From Gammaproteobacteria bacterium (GTDB taxonomy: Bacteria > Pseudomonadota > Gammaproteobacteria > JAKDMP01): a DNA stretch of 64,000 nucleotides. Positions 52,860-61,300 of this stretch are shown here, in pieces. The translations under genes and the position numbers were made by a program. Each line of letters opens with the position of its first letter. Position 1 is the stretch's first letter. Under the pieces are notes generated by a model that made no database searches, was not told where the DNA came from, and saw nothing but the letters and a program-made list of their open reading frames with translations. The stretch covers positions 115,743 to 179,742 of the forward strand of contig JALUYA010000032.1 in the NCBI GenBank assembly GCA_027018875.1. Reading direction: 5' to 3'.

Positions 52860-53073
52860 TGTACGCTTGCAATAAGGGGATCATAGTGGAGGCAGATTAG
52901 ACGATATTCGGGTTGGCCTGCGGGTGGAAACGATTGACCTTTCCCTCTTCCCTTTTAGCGACCATTCAATTCTAGCCGCCGCACGGCCGGGGATACAAAC
53001 GCAACCCCGGGGGTGACTCAAAAGGGTTCCCCCCGTAGCCAAGGCTTATGCCCCGTCTCGCGCTCTTTCCCGG
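52860..53073. other. Intergenic stretch without visible genes
   Basis: No reading frame or RNA gene was recognised between aceK and the tRNA-Glu terminator. The sequence contains short G/C runs and a few weak hairpins only. The aceK promoter is expected here. Confidence 0.4.
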
Positions 53074-53099
53074 AAAATTTCGCCTCCCCGCTGGAGGCG
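53074..53099 (-). terminator. Terminator of tRNA-Glu
   Basis: CGCCTCC (53081-53087) and GGAGGCG (53093-53099) form a 7-bp GC-rich stem with a 5-base loop. On the minus strand it is followed by AAATTTT. It lies 53 bases beyond the 3' end of the tRNA gene. Confidence 0.6.
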
Positions 53100-53151
53100 T
53101 CGTCGCATGATGCGGAATCGGGCTTATGCAGTTTATTCGCAGGGTGGAAAA

Positions 53152-53227
53152 TGGCGCTCCCACGGGGACTCGAACCCCGGTTTCCGCCGTGAGAGGGCGA
53201 CGTCCTAGGCCACTAGACGATGGGAGC
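53152..53227 (-). tRNA. tRNA-Glu (anticodon CTC)
   Basis: A complete 76-base cloverleaf on the minus strand. The acceptor GCTCCCA pairs with TGGGAGC, the anticodon stem is TCGCC/GGCGG with loop CTCTCAC giving anticodon CTC, the T stem is CGGGG/CCCCG with TTCGAGT, and the discriminator is G. The 3' CCA is encoded. The body closely follows proteobacterial tRNA-Glu, which more often has TTC; this one reads GAG codons. Confidence 0.96.
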
Positions 53228-53245
53228 TAAGTTTAAAATGATAAC

Positions 53246-54523
53246 ATGGTTTGTACCGATAATTTAGTGAGTTACCAGCCTGTGACGATAACGGCATCGG
53301 CGGCCGAGCAACAATCCGGCTTTCCCGTGGGGCAAATGGATCCGCGTGCGGTCAGCGTAGTTGAAACTCTGCGCGAGGCGGGTCATGAGGCCTATATCGT
53401 CGGCGGTGGCGTACGCGATATTTTGCTTGGCGCGAAACCCAAGGATTTTGACGTGGCGACCAGCGCGCGTCCCAACGAGGTACGCAAATTATTCCGCCGG
53501 GCCCGTTTGATCGGTCGTCGTTTTCCGATTGTCCACGTGCTTTTCGGGCGGGATTATATCGAAGTCACCACTTTTCGGGCACTTGAAAGCAAGGAGCGCC
53601 TGCTGCATGAGTCCGGGCGTATTCTTCATGACTCGAGCTATGGCACCCTGGCCGAAGATGCGCTCAGGCGCGATTTCACGATCAATGCGCTATATTTCGA
53701 TACCGCCGCGGAAAGGGTGATCGATCAGGTCGGGGGGCTGGAGGATCTGGCTGCACGCCGCTTGCGCCTAATTGGCGTGGCGGAAACTCGTTACCGCGAA
53801 GATCCGGTGCGGATGTTACGCGCGGTGCGCTTTGCCGTGAAGTTGAAGTTCGAACTCGAAGCCGAAACCCGGGCACCCATCGCGGAGCTGGCGCCGTTAC
53901 TGGCCGATATTCCCCCCGCCCGTTTGTTTGAAGAGATTGGTAAGCTGCTGCTGTCCGGTCACGGGCGGGCAATGCTGACGGCATTGCGAGAACATCGGCT
54001 ATTCGGCGAATTGTTTCCGCTGACCGAGGAGGTGCTCGGTTCCGAACGCGACGGGGTATTCCAGCAATTTGTGCTGGCGGCCCTCGATAGCACCGACCGG
54101 CGAATCGCTAACAAAGAACCGGTGACCCTCGCCTTTCTCCTGGCCGCCCTGTTGTGGCCGCCGCTACGCCGTTACGCCGACTGGCTGGTTGCGGAGGGCA
54201 TGGGTGAGGCGGCCGCAGTCCAGCGAGCCTGCGCCGTGATCATGGCGGCAAGCAACCAGCGTATTTCAATCCCCCGGCGGCTCGGGCAACCGATACGCGA
54301 AATCGCCCAATTGCAGAGCCGGTTCCGCTACCGCCACGGCAAGCGTGCCGAGCTGCTCCTGGCACACCCGCGCTTCCGGGCGGCTTATGATTTTCTGGTG
54401 CTTCGGACCCGGGCGAATGAAGTCGATCCGGAGGTAGCCGAATTCTGGACTGCCATTCAGGAGGCATCCCCCGAGGAGCGCAAAAAGATGTTGACTCCTC
54501 GGCGACGGGTACGGCGGCATTGA
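53246..54523 (+). CDS. pcnB: Poly(A) polymerase I
   Basis: Adds A tails to RNA 3' ends, promoting decay. The 425-residue class II nucleotidyltransferase has AYIVGGGVRDILLGAKPKDFDV with the metal-binding DFD, then RLIGRRFPIVHVLFG, which favours PcnB over CCA-adding enzyme. ALRRDFTINALYFD follows, and the C-terminus is basic (TPRRRVRRH). It is directly upstream of folK, the standard gammaproteobacterial order. An internal ATG at 53336 would remove the unconserved N-terminus. Confidence 0.92.
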   Translation: MVCTDNLVSYQPVTITASAAEQQSGFPVGQMDPRAVSVVETLREAGHEAYIVGGGVRDILLGAKPKDFDVATSARPNEVRKLFRRARLIGRRFPIVHVLFGRDYIEVTTFRALESKERLLHESGRILHDSSYGTLAEDALRRDFTINALYFDTAAERVIDQVGGLEDLAARRLRLIGVAETRYREDPVRMLRAVRFAVKLKFELEAETRAPIAELAPLLADIPPARLFEEIGKLLLSGHGRAMLTALREHRLFGELFPLTEEVLGSERDGVFQQFVLAALDSTDRRIANKEPVTLAFLLAALLWPPLRRYADWLVAEGMGEAAAVQRACAVIMAASNQRISIPRRLGQPIREIAQLQSRFRYRHGKRAELLLAHPRFRAAYDFLVLRTRANEVDPEVAEFWTAIQEASPEERKKMLTPRRRVRRH

Positions 54524-54524
54524 A

Positions 54525-55010
54525 ATGCCGCGGGCGTGGGTGGGGCTTGGCTCGAATCTCGGGGATTCCCGCAAAACCCTGTGTCGGGCCATCGACGAGC
54601 TGGATCTGCTTGCCGGGACACGGCTTGCGGCCCGATCCCACATCTACCGGACCCCGCCCTGGGGCCAGCATAATCAGCCCGATTTCTTCAATGCCGTAGC
54701 CGAATTGGATACGATACTCGGAGCCGAGAGACTTCTCGATGCGCTCTTGGCCCTGGAGCATCGGCACGGCCGGGTGCGGCGCACCCGATGGGGAGCGCGA
54801 ACACTGGATCTGGATCTGCTGCTTTACGCTGGGATGGTAATCGATACTCCACGCCTCAAGGTGCCGCATCCCCGGTTGACCATGAGGGGCTTCGTGCTGG
54901 TTCCATTAGCGGAGCTGGCCCCGGAACTCAAAGTGCCGGGCCGGGGCACCGTCATCGATTTGCTTGCCCATGTAGATATTCGGGGAATCGACATGGTGAG
55001 GTGCGCATGA
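54525..55010 (+). CDS. folK: HPPK (2-amino-4-hydroxy-6-hydroxymethyldihydropteridine diphosphokinase)
   Basis: Transfers pyrophosphate from ATP to the pterin in folate synthesis. It has 161 residues with WVGLGSNLGDSRKTL at the N-terminus, SHIYRTPPWGQHNQPDFFNAV for pterin binding, and GARTLDLDLLLYAG with the metal-binding Asp pair. It starts 1 base after pcnB and overlaps the next gene by ATGA. Confidence 0.96.
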   Translation: MPRAWVGLGSNLGDSRKTLCRAIDELDLLAGTRLAARSHIYRTPPWGQHNQPDFFNAVAELDTILGAERLLDALLALEHRHGRVRRTRWGARTLDLDLLLYAGMVIDTPRLKVPHPRLTMRGFVLVPLAELAPELKVPGRGTVIDLLAHVDIRGIDMVRCA

Positions 55011-55648
55011 ACGGGGACAACGCCTATATCGCGGTTGAAGGACCTATCGGGGTTGGGAAAACCAGCCTTGCACGCCGGCTTGCCGCCAGTTTAGACGCTG
55101 AAACCGTACTCGAACAGGCCGAGGCAAATCCATTTTTACCCCGATTTTATGCGCAGCCGCGCGAAGTGGCCCTGCCGACACAACTCACATTTCTTTTCCA
55201 GCGGGCTCGACAACTCGAAGCGTTGATGCAAAACGATCTATTCCGGCCGGCGCGGGTGGCGGACTTTATCCTCGAGAAGGATTGGCTTTTTGCCGGGGTA
55301 ACCCTGGCGGATGACGAGCTTGCGCTGTACCATGAGGTTTATCGACGGGTTGCTCCCAAGGCACCCCGTCCGGACCTGGTCATCTATCTTCAGGCGTCGG
55401 TCGGGGTGCTGATGCAACGGATCGGCACCCGTGGAAGAGAGTTTGAGCGGGGGATTCGGAGGGAATACCTGGAACAAGTGGTCGCTGCCTACACCCGATT
55501 TTTTCACCATTACACCACCTCGCGGGTGCTGATCGTAAACGCCGAAACGGTGGACCTGGTTAATGGGGAGGCGGACTACCGCCGTTTACTGACCGAGATC
55601 GGCAATCGCCACGGCCAACGCAGCTACTTCAACCTGGAGGCGGACTGA
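55007..55648 (+). CDS. Deoxynucleoside kinase (dGK/dAK type)
   Basis: Salvage kinase phosphorylating deoxyribonucleosides, 213 residues. The P-loop is AVEGPIGVGKTSLARRL, VADFILEKDWLFAG carries the conserved acidic residues near the substrate, and a lid-type Arg-rich segment (RIGTRGREFERGI) follows. Start ATG 55007 overlaps the folK stop; the longer frame upstream is a folK shadow. Such a kinase between folK and panB is a recurrent arrangement in some gammaproteobacteria. Confidence 0.9.
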   Translation: MNGDNAYIAVEGPIGVGKTSLARRLAASLDAETVLEQAEANPFLPRFYAQPREVALPTQLTFLFQRARQLEALMQNDLFRPARVADFILEKDWLFAGVTLADDELALYHEVYRRVAPKAPRPDLVIYLQASVGVLMQRIGTRGREFERGIRREYLEQVVAAYTRFFHHYTTSRVLIVNAETVDLVNGEADYRRLLTEIGNRHGQRSYFNLEAD

Positions 55649-56472
55649 TGGTTTATGGAGAAGAATCACGAACCCGGCGAGCGGTAACGCTTTCCACCCT
55701 GCGCGGGATGCGGGATCGAGGCGAACCGATCGCCTGCCTGACCGCCTACGACGCCAGTTTCGCCCGCCGGGTGGATGCCGCCGGAGTGGATCTGGTTCTG
55801 GTTGGTGATTCACTCGGCATGGTAGTGCAGGGCCATGCCAGCACCGTGCCGGTCAACATGGATGATATGGTTTATCACACCCGGCTTGTGGCCCGGGGGC
55901 TGGAGCGGGCCTTTCTGGTTGCCGACTTGCCGTTCCTGAGCTATGCCGACCCGGCCACGGCCCTGGCGAATTCCGGACGCTTGATGCAACAGGGCGGGGC
56001 AAGAATGGTCAAGCTGGAAGGGACCGGTGCCCAGGCCGAGATCGTGGCGGCACTGGCCATGAACGGTATCCCGGTGTGTGCCCATCTGGGGTTGCGGCCG
56101 CAGGCGGTAGAAAAAATGGGCGGTTTCCGCATCCAGGGTCGGGGCGAAGCAGCCGGGGAACAGATGCTGGCCGATGCCCATGTTCTCGAGCAAGCCGGGG
56201 CAGATCTATTGCTTCTCGAATGCATCCCCCGACATTTGGCCGCACGCATCCATGCGGCGGTCAAGGTACCCGTCATCGGCATCGGTGCCGGGGCGGATGT
56301 GGATGGCCAGATTCTCGTGTTGTATGATGTTCTGGACATCACCTTGGGACATAAGCCACGGTTTGCAAAGAATTTTATGGTTGGAGCGCCAAGTATCGAT
56401 GCCGCGCTTCGCGCCTATGTCCAAGCGGTCAAAACGGGAGAATACCCCGCCGTCGAACATGCCTTCGATTGA
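55648..56472 (+). CDS. panB: Ketopantoate hydroxymethyltransferase
   Basis: Makes ketopantoate from 2-ketoisovalerate and methylene-THF, the first committed pantothenate step. It has 274 residues with CLTAYDASFARRVDAAG, LVLVGDSLGMVVQGH containing the metal-binding Asp, and GAGADVDGQILVLYDVLDI. Its ATG overlaps the kinase stop by one base (TGATG). It forms an operon with panC. Confidence 0.97.
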   Translation: MVYGEESRTRRAVTLSTLRGMRDRGEPIACLTAYDASFARRVDAAGVDLVLVGDSLGMVVQGHASTVPVNMDDMVYHTRLVARGLERAFLVADLPFLSYADPATALANSGRLMQQGGARMVKLEGTGAQAEIVAALAMNGIPVCAHLGLRPQAVEKMGGFRIQGRGEAAGEQMLADAHVLEQAGADLLLLECIPRHLAARIHAAVKVPVIGIGAGADVDGQILVLYDVLDITLGHKPRFAKNFMVGAPSIDAALRAYVQAVKTGEYPAVEHAFD

Positions 56473-56550
56473 TATATTTCCGACAGGCAGGTGGCCAGGG
56501 GACCCGCCGGGGTTTTCCCCCGGCGCAGCGCCCTGATTGCGGGCGACGCC

Positions 56551-57408
56551 ATGTCTCCGGTTCTTAGCCTACTTAACGGGCGGGCGGATTTATCCCATTG
56601 GCGCCTGGCCCGCCGTCGTGAAGGGGCACGAATCGCCCTCGTCCCCACCCTGGGCAATCTGCACGCCGGGCATCTTGCCCTGGTGGCGGAGGCCAAGCGG
56701 CGCAGCGACGCGGTATTGGTGTCGATATTCGTCAATCCAACGCAATTCGCCCCGGGCGAAGATTATGCAAGCTATCCGCGCACCCTGCAACACGATACTT
56801 CCCTGCTGGCGCAGGCGGGCGTGGAAGCTGTCTTCGCGCCGAGCCCGGAAGTAATCTACCCGAATGGCCTTCGCAATGCGGTCATGGTGGATGTTCCGCC
56901 ACTGGCGCACATACTCTGCGGCGCGTCACGCCCCGGCCACTTTCGGGGTGTGGCCGGCGTGATTACCCGGCTTTTCAACCTGGTGGCACCCGACTTGGCC
57001 GTTTTCGGAGAAAAGGACTATCAGCAGTTGCAGCTGATTCGACGCCTGGTCGAGGAATTGTTTTTCCCGGTAGAAATCGTCGCCGTGCCGACGGTTCGCG
57101 AGGCCAGCGGCCTGGCGCTCAGTTCCCGCAATCAATATCTGACCCCGGATGAGCGCGAACGGGCCCCGTTGCTCTACCGATCCCTCGAGGGGGGCGCCGA
57201 CAAATTGCTGGCGGGCACGCCGGTCGAACAGGTGGAATCCGCGGGTTGGGCGCAACTCCGGGCAGGGGGCTTGCGACCCGAGTATTTTTCCGTGCGCCGC
57301 GATGATGATGAACTGGGGCCGCCCAGCACGAGTGCGCCGTTACGGATATTTGCGGCGGCCTGGTTGGGACACGCCCGTTTGATTGATAATATACCGGTTC
57401 CCAGGTAA
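56551..57408 (+). CDS. panC: Pantothenate synthetase
   Basis: ATP-dependent joining of pantoate and beta-alanine. It has 285 residues with the ATP-binding LVPTLGNLHAGHLALV (HxGH), SIFVNPTQFAPGEDYASYPR, FGEKDYQQLQLIRRLV and ASGLALSSRNQYL (KMSKS-like). The ATG at 56551 (MSPVLSLLNG) matches the family; an upstream frame to 56491 lacks conservation. It is 78 bases from panB. Confidence 0.96.
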   Translation: MSPVLSLLNGRADLSHWRLARRREGARIALVPTLGNLHAGHLALVAEAKRRSDAVLVSIFVNPTQFAPGEDYASYPRTLQHDTSLLAQAGVEAVFAPSPEVIYPNGLRNAVMVDVPPLAHILCGASRPGHFRGVAGVITRLFNLVAPDLAVFGEKDYQQLQLIRRLVEELFFPVEIVAVPTVREASGLALSSRNQYLTPDERERAPLLYRSLEGGADKLLAGTPVEQVESAGWAQLRAGGLRPEYFSVRRDDDELGPPSTSAPLRIFAAAWLGHARLIDNIPVPR

Positions 57409-57475
57409 AAGTAGCCAATGAGATTTTTGAGTTCATTCTGTCGTCCCGCTGCCGGGGCGAAAATGGGGAGTTGAC

Positions 57476-57850
57476 ATGCAGCTCAATCTGCTGAAGGCCA
57501 AACTGCACCAGGCCGCCGTAACCGCCGCGGATATAGACTATGAAGGATCCTGCGCCATCGACGAAGAGCTGCTGGAACGGGCGGGAATTCGTGAATACGA
57601 GCAGATTCATATCTATAACCTATCCAACGGCGAGCGCATTGTCACCTACGCGATTAAGGCGCCCGCGGGCTCGCGCGAGATTTGTGCCAATGGCGCAGCG
57701 GCGCATCGGATCCGCGCCGGAGACCGGGTCATTATCTGTGCTTATGCCCTCTTCGATGCGGCGGAAGCCGTTCGCCACAGGCCCCGGGTGCTCATTCTCG
57801 ATGCGGCCAACCGGGTGCGCGCCGAGCGCGGTGACGTGCGCGCGGCCTGA
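57476..57850 (+). CDS. panD: Aspartate 1-decarboxylase
   Basis: Pyruvoyl enzyme producing beta-alanine for pantothenate. The 124-residue proenzyme contains the self-cleavage site DYEGSCAID (Gly-Ser bond), the catalytic Tyr in IVTYAIKAPAGS, and NGAAAHRIRAGDRVIICAYA. It completes the panB-panC-panD set and lies 5 bases before ffh, so it may be co-transcribed with it. Confidence 0.96.
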   Translation: MQLNLLKAKLHQAAVTAADIDYEGSCAIDEELLERAGIREYEQIHIYNLSNGERIVTYAIKAPAGSREICANGAAAHRIRAGDRVIICAYALFDAAEAVRHRPRVLILDAANRVRAERGDVRAA

Positions 57851-57855
57851 GACCG

Positions 57856-59208
57856 ATGGCGCTGTTTGGGCAACTGGGAAACCGATTTAGTGCTGTAGTG
57901 CAACGGCTCTCGGGCCGTGGCCGGATCACCGAAGCCAACGTCAGCGAGACGCTGCGTGAGGTGCGCATCGCCCTGCTTGAGGCGGATGTCGCCTTACCGG
58001 TAGTCAAACACTTCCTGGAGGCGGTTCGTCAGCGGGCCATGGGTGCCGAAGTCGCCAGGAGCCTTACCCCGTCCCAGGCTTTCATCAAAATTATCCATGA
58101 CGAGTTGGCGGCACTGCTGGCGGCAGGCGATTCCGCGCTCAATCTGCGCGTCCGCCCCCCCGCGGTGATTTTGCTGGCCGGGTTGCAGGGAGCGGGTAAA
58201 ACCACCACCGCGGCCAAGCTGGCACGGCGCCTCAAGGATGACGGGAAACGGGTGATGCTGGTTTCGACCGATGTGAGGCGCCCGGCTGCTATCGAACAAC
58301 TCGAAATTTTAGCCCGTGAGGTGGGTGTGAGGTTTGTTCCGGTTGGAAACCGGGCACCACTGAAAATCGCCGAGCATGCGCTCGATCAGGCCCGGGCGCA
58401 ATTGGCCGATGTATTGATCGTCGATACGGCGGGGCGATTGCATATAGACGCGGCGCTGATGTCGGAGATGCACTTGTTAGCCGAATGCCTGGCGCCGGTC
58501 GAGACGTTTTTCGTGGCCGATGCCATGACCGGACAGGATGCGGTGCGTTCCGCGGCAGCCTTCGGTGAGGCCCTGCCCCTGACCGGGGTAATCCTGACCA
58601 AGGCCGATGGCGATGCCCGCGGCGGCGCGGCATTATCGGTGGCCGAAATTACCGGGCGACCGATCAAGTTCCTGGGAACCGGCGAGAAACTCGATGGCCT
58701 GGAAGCCTTTGATCCCAAGCGGATGGCCGGGCGCATTCTGGGTATGGGCGATGTGGTTGGACTGGCCGAATCGGTGGCACGCAAGGCCGATCGCGGCCAG
58801 GCCGAAAAGCTGGCCGGTAAACTGCGCAAAGGCAAGGCGTTCGACCTCGGCGACTTTCGGGTCCAGATCGAACAAATGCTTAAAATGGGTGGCGCCCGGG
58901 CGATCCTTGAGCATTTGCCGGGAGCAAGCAAACTACCCCCCGGTGCGGCGGCCGGATTCGATGAGCAAACGCTGCGGCGACAGCTGGCTATCATCGACTC
59001 GATGACCTTACGGGAACGCCGCCACTCGGCCCTGATCAATGGCTCGCGCCGGCGCCGAATTGCGGCCGGATCGGGCACGGCGGTACAGGATGTCAACCGC
59101 TTGCTGCGACAGTTCTCCCAGGCCCAGAAGATGATGAAAAAATTCAGGAAGGGCGGAATGAGCAAGATGCTAGGCGCTTTTGGAGGCCGGATTCCACCTG
59201 ATTTTTGA
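57856..59208 (+). CDS. ffh: Signal recognition particle protein Ffh
   Basis: GTPase targeting nascent membrane proteins to the translocon with 4.5S RNA. The 450-residue protein has the N domain, G domain (LLAGLQGAGKTTTAAKLARRL, VSTDVRRPAAIEQL, VDTAGRLHID, LTKADGDARGG) and the Met-rich M domain (FSQAQKMMKKFRKGGMSKML). The length is normal. It is the first gene of the translation cluster. Confidence 0.97.
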   Translation: MALFGQLGNRFSAVVQRLSGRGRITEANVSETLREVRIALLEADVALPVVKHFLEAVRQRAMGAEVARSLTPSQAFIKIIHDELAALLAAGDSALNLRVRPPAVILLAGLQGAGKTTTAAKLARRLKDDGKRVMLVSTDVRRPAAIEQLEILAREVGVRFVPVGNRAPLKIAEHALDQARAQLADVLIVDTAGRLHIDAALMSEMHLLAECLAPVETFFVADAMTGQDAVRSAAAFGEALPLTGVILTKADGDARGGAALSVAEITGRPIKFLGTGEKLDGLEAFDPKRMAGRILGMGDVVGLAESVARKADRGQAEKLAGKLRKGKAFDLGDFRVQIEQMLKMGGARAILEHLPGASKLPPGAAAGFDEQTLRRQLAIIDSMTLRERRHSALINGSRRRRIAAGSGTAVQDVNRLLRQFSQAQKMMKKFRKGGMSKMLGAFGGRIPPDF

Positions 59209-59405
59209 ATCCCCGGGGGAATTCGGCGCTCCTTTGGAAGCGGCAATGGAGACGGTTCCACCACCCTGGAATGAATGATTTTTTGTTCTCTCTGGCATGG
59301 AAATACCGGGTGCCGCCCCCTCGCCCATTCCGGCCTCCTGGCGCTCGTTTTCACTCTGGGCTAAACTATGCGCTTCATTTGGCTTGGTGACAGGGTGAAA
59401 ATATA

Positions 59406-59687
59406 ATGGTAAGCATCCGGCTTGCGCGGGGCGGGGCGAAGAAACGTCCGTTTTATCACATCGTGGTAACGGATAGCCGCAATGCCCGCGATGGGCGTTT
59501 TATCGAGCGTCTCGGATATTTCAACCCTGTGGCGGCGGGTGCGGAGCGGCGGGTGCAGTTGAATGAGGATCGTCTTCGGCATTGGCTGGACCGCGGAGCC
59601 CAAGCTTCGCCACGGGTCGTGAGCCTGGTACATGAGGTTCACAGCGCTACGGCGACTGCAACCGTTAAGGAGAGTGCTCCGGCTTGA
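59406..59687 (+). CDS. rpsP: 30S ribosomal protein S16
   Basis: Small-subunit assembly protein, 93 residues. It begins [21 protein letters not shown] with [17 protein letters not shown], as in all S16 proteins. The 197 bases upstream of it contain no gene and probably hold the promoter of the rpsP-rimM-trmD-rplS operon. Its stop overlaps the rimM start (TTGA). Confidence 0.97.
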   Translation: MVSIRLARGGAKKRPFYHIVVTDSRNARDGRFIERLGYFNPVAAGAERRVQLNEDRLRHWLDRGAQASPRVVSLVHEVHSATATATVKESAPA

Positions 59688-60199
59688 GTACGGGGCCTGC
59701 GCCCGAGGCGTGGGTGCAACTAGGTTACATCGTGGGGATATTTGGAGTTCGAGGTGGTTTGCGCATCCACTCTTACACGGATCCACGCGAAGAAATACTT
59801 GCTTATCCCCGCTGGTGGCTGGGCTCCGGGCCACACCGGTGCAGCTACGAGCTTCGTGGCGGGCGGCGCCAAGGCGGGCGGATCATCGCGGAACTCGATG
59901 GCATCGATGATCGCGAGGCGGCCCGGGACCTGCTAGGGCGGTGGATTTCCGTACCGCGTGCGGAGTTGCTTGAGATCGACGGGTATTACTGGGCGGATCT
60001 GTTTGGAATCGGGGTGGTAAACCGCGAAGGAATTCCGCTGGGATATATCGACGGTTACATCCCAGCGGGAGCCCATGACGTGATGATCGTGCGCGACGGC
60101 AAGCGGGAACGGCTGATCCCATATGCGATCGGCACTTATATACTGGAGATCGACCTAGATCGAAAGCGGATGGTGGTGGACTGGAACCCCGAGGATTGA
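59684..60199 (+). CDS. rimM: 16S rRNA processing protein RimM
   Basis: Assembly factor that binds S19 in the 30S head. It has 171 residues with [21 protein letters not shown] at the N-terminus, the RimM core, and a PRC barrel with [14 protein letters not shown] and [19 protein letters not shown]. Translation starts at TTG 59684, overlapping the rpsP stop, which implies coupling. One base separates it from trmD. Confidence 0.95.
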   Translation: MSTGPAPEAWVQLGYIVGIFGVRGGLRIHSYTDPREEILAYPRWWLGSGPHRCSYELRGGRRQGGRIIAELDGIDDREAARDLLGRWISVPRAELLEIDGYYWADLFGIGVVNREGIPLGYIDGYIPAGAHDVMIVRDGKRERLIPYAIGTYILEIDLDRKRMVVDWNPED

Positions 60200-60200
60200 G

Positions 60201-60905
60201 ATGAACGTAGGCGGCCCACGGTTCGATGTGGTAACCCTCTTTCCACAGATGCTGCGTGATGCGCTGGGTTACGGAATTCCGGGGCGGGCAATCGAGGCGA
60301 AGTTGGCCCGCTTGGTATTGTGGAATCCACGCGATTATGCTGCGGATCCCCATCGCACGGTGGATGATCGGCCGTATGGAGGCGGCCCGGGGATGGTGAT
60401 GAAGTTTGCTCCCTTGGCTGCAGCGGTACGTGCGGCCCGGGCGAATCGCCGTGATGCGGCACCGGTAATCTATCTCTCGCCGCAGGGACAGCGGCTGGAT
60501 GCCACCGGGGCGCGGGCGTTGGCTGCGGGTCCCGGTGCAGTGCTGGTTTGTGGCCGGTATGAAGGCGTTGATGAGCGTTTTATTATCGCCGAGGTGGACG
60601 CGGAGCTTTCCATTGGTGATTATGTCCTTTCGGGGGGGGAACCCGCGGCGATGGTCGTACTCGATGCGGTCTTGAGGTTGATACCAGGGGTCTTGGGAGA
60701 TGCCCAATCGGCCGCGGACGATTCCTTTGAAGCGGGGCTGCTGGACTGGCCGCATTACACTCGGCCGGAAAAAATCGAAGGCCTCGAAGTGCCCGAAGTA
60801 TTACTTTCGGGTAACCACGAGGCGGTGGCCCGGTGGCGTCGGCTAGAGGCCGAGCGGCGCACGCGTGAGCGGCGCGCCGATCTTTGGGACCGATATTTTC
60901 AGTAA
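60201..60905 (+). CDS. trmD: tRNA (guanine-N1)-methyltransferase TrmD
   Basis: SPOUT methylase making m1G37 in tRNAs with G36. It has 234 residues with [33 protein letters not shown], and the knot region [15 protein letters not shown] and [15 protein letters not shown]. The chain ends [15 protein letters not shown] and a basic helix. Third gene of the ribosomal operon. Confidence 0.97.
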   Translation: MNVGGPRFDVVTLFPQMLRDALGYGIPGRAIEAKLARLVLWNPRDYAADPHRTVDDRPYGGGPGMVMKFAPLAAAVRAARANRRDAAPVIYLSPQGQRLDATGARALAAGPGAVLVCGRYEGVDERFIIAEVDAELSIGDYVLSGGEPAAMVVLDAVLRLIPGVLGDAQSAADDSFEAGLLDWPHYTRPEKIEGLEVPEVLLSGNHEAVARWRRLEAERRTRERRADLWDRYFQ

Positions 60906-60933
60906 GATACGGCAAGACACGGAGTAAAGCATT

Positions 60934-61281
60934 ATGAGTCAGATTATTGAGACGCTGGAGCGCGAGCAGATGCGAACCGACATCCCGGATTTCTCTCCCG
61001 GAGACACGGTAGTGGTCCAGGTGAAGGTGAGTGAAGGGGGCCGGGAACGGCTTCAGGCCTTTGAGGGCGTGGTAATCGCCAAACGCAAGCGCGGTCTGGG
61101 AAGTTCCTTCACCGTGCGCAAGATATCCCATGGTGAAGGGGTCGAGCGGGTATTTATGACCCACAGCCCGGTAGTCGCCAGCGTGCGGGTCAAACGCAAG
61201 GGAGCCGTGCGCCGCGCCAAGCTGTATTACCTGCGCGGGCGCAGGGGCAAGGCGGCGCGGATCAAGGAAAAGACCAAGTAA
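60934..61281 (+). CDS. rplS: 50S ribosomal protein L19
   Basis: Large-subunit protein at the subunit interface, 115 residues. [28 protein letters not shown] and [17 protein letters not shown] are diagnostic, with the basic [20 protein letters not shown] tail. Last gene of the rpsP-rimM-trmD-rplS operon. Confidence 0.97.
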   Translation: MSQIIETLEREQMRTDIPDFSPGDTVVVQVKVSEGGRERLQAFEGVVIAKRKRGLGSSFTVRKISHGEGVERVFMTHSPVVASVRVKRKGAVRRAKLYYLRGRRGKAARIKEKTK

Positions 61282-61300
61282 ACAACCACCGGGCACCTTG

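Noticed and set aside
52860..53150. Small RNA gene between aceK and tRNA-Glu
   Set aside because: Only the tRNA terminator hairpin was convincing; no other structure or T run was found.
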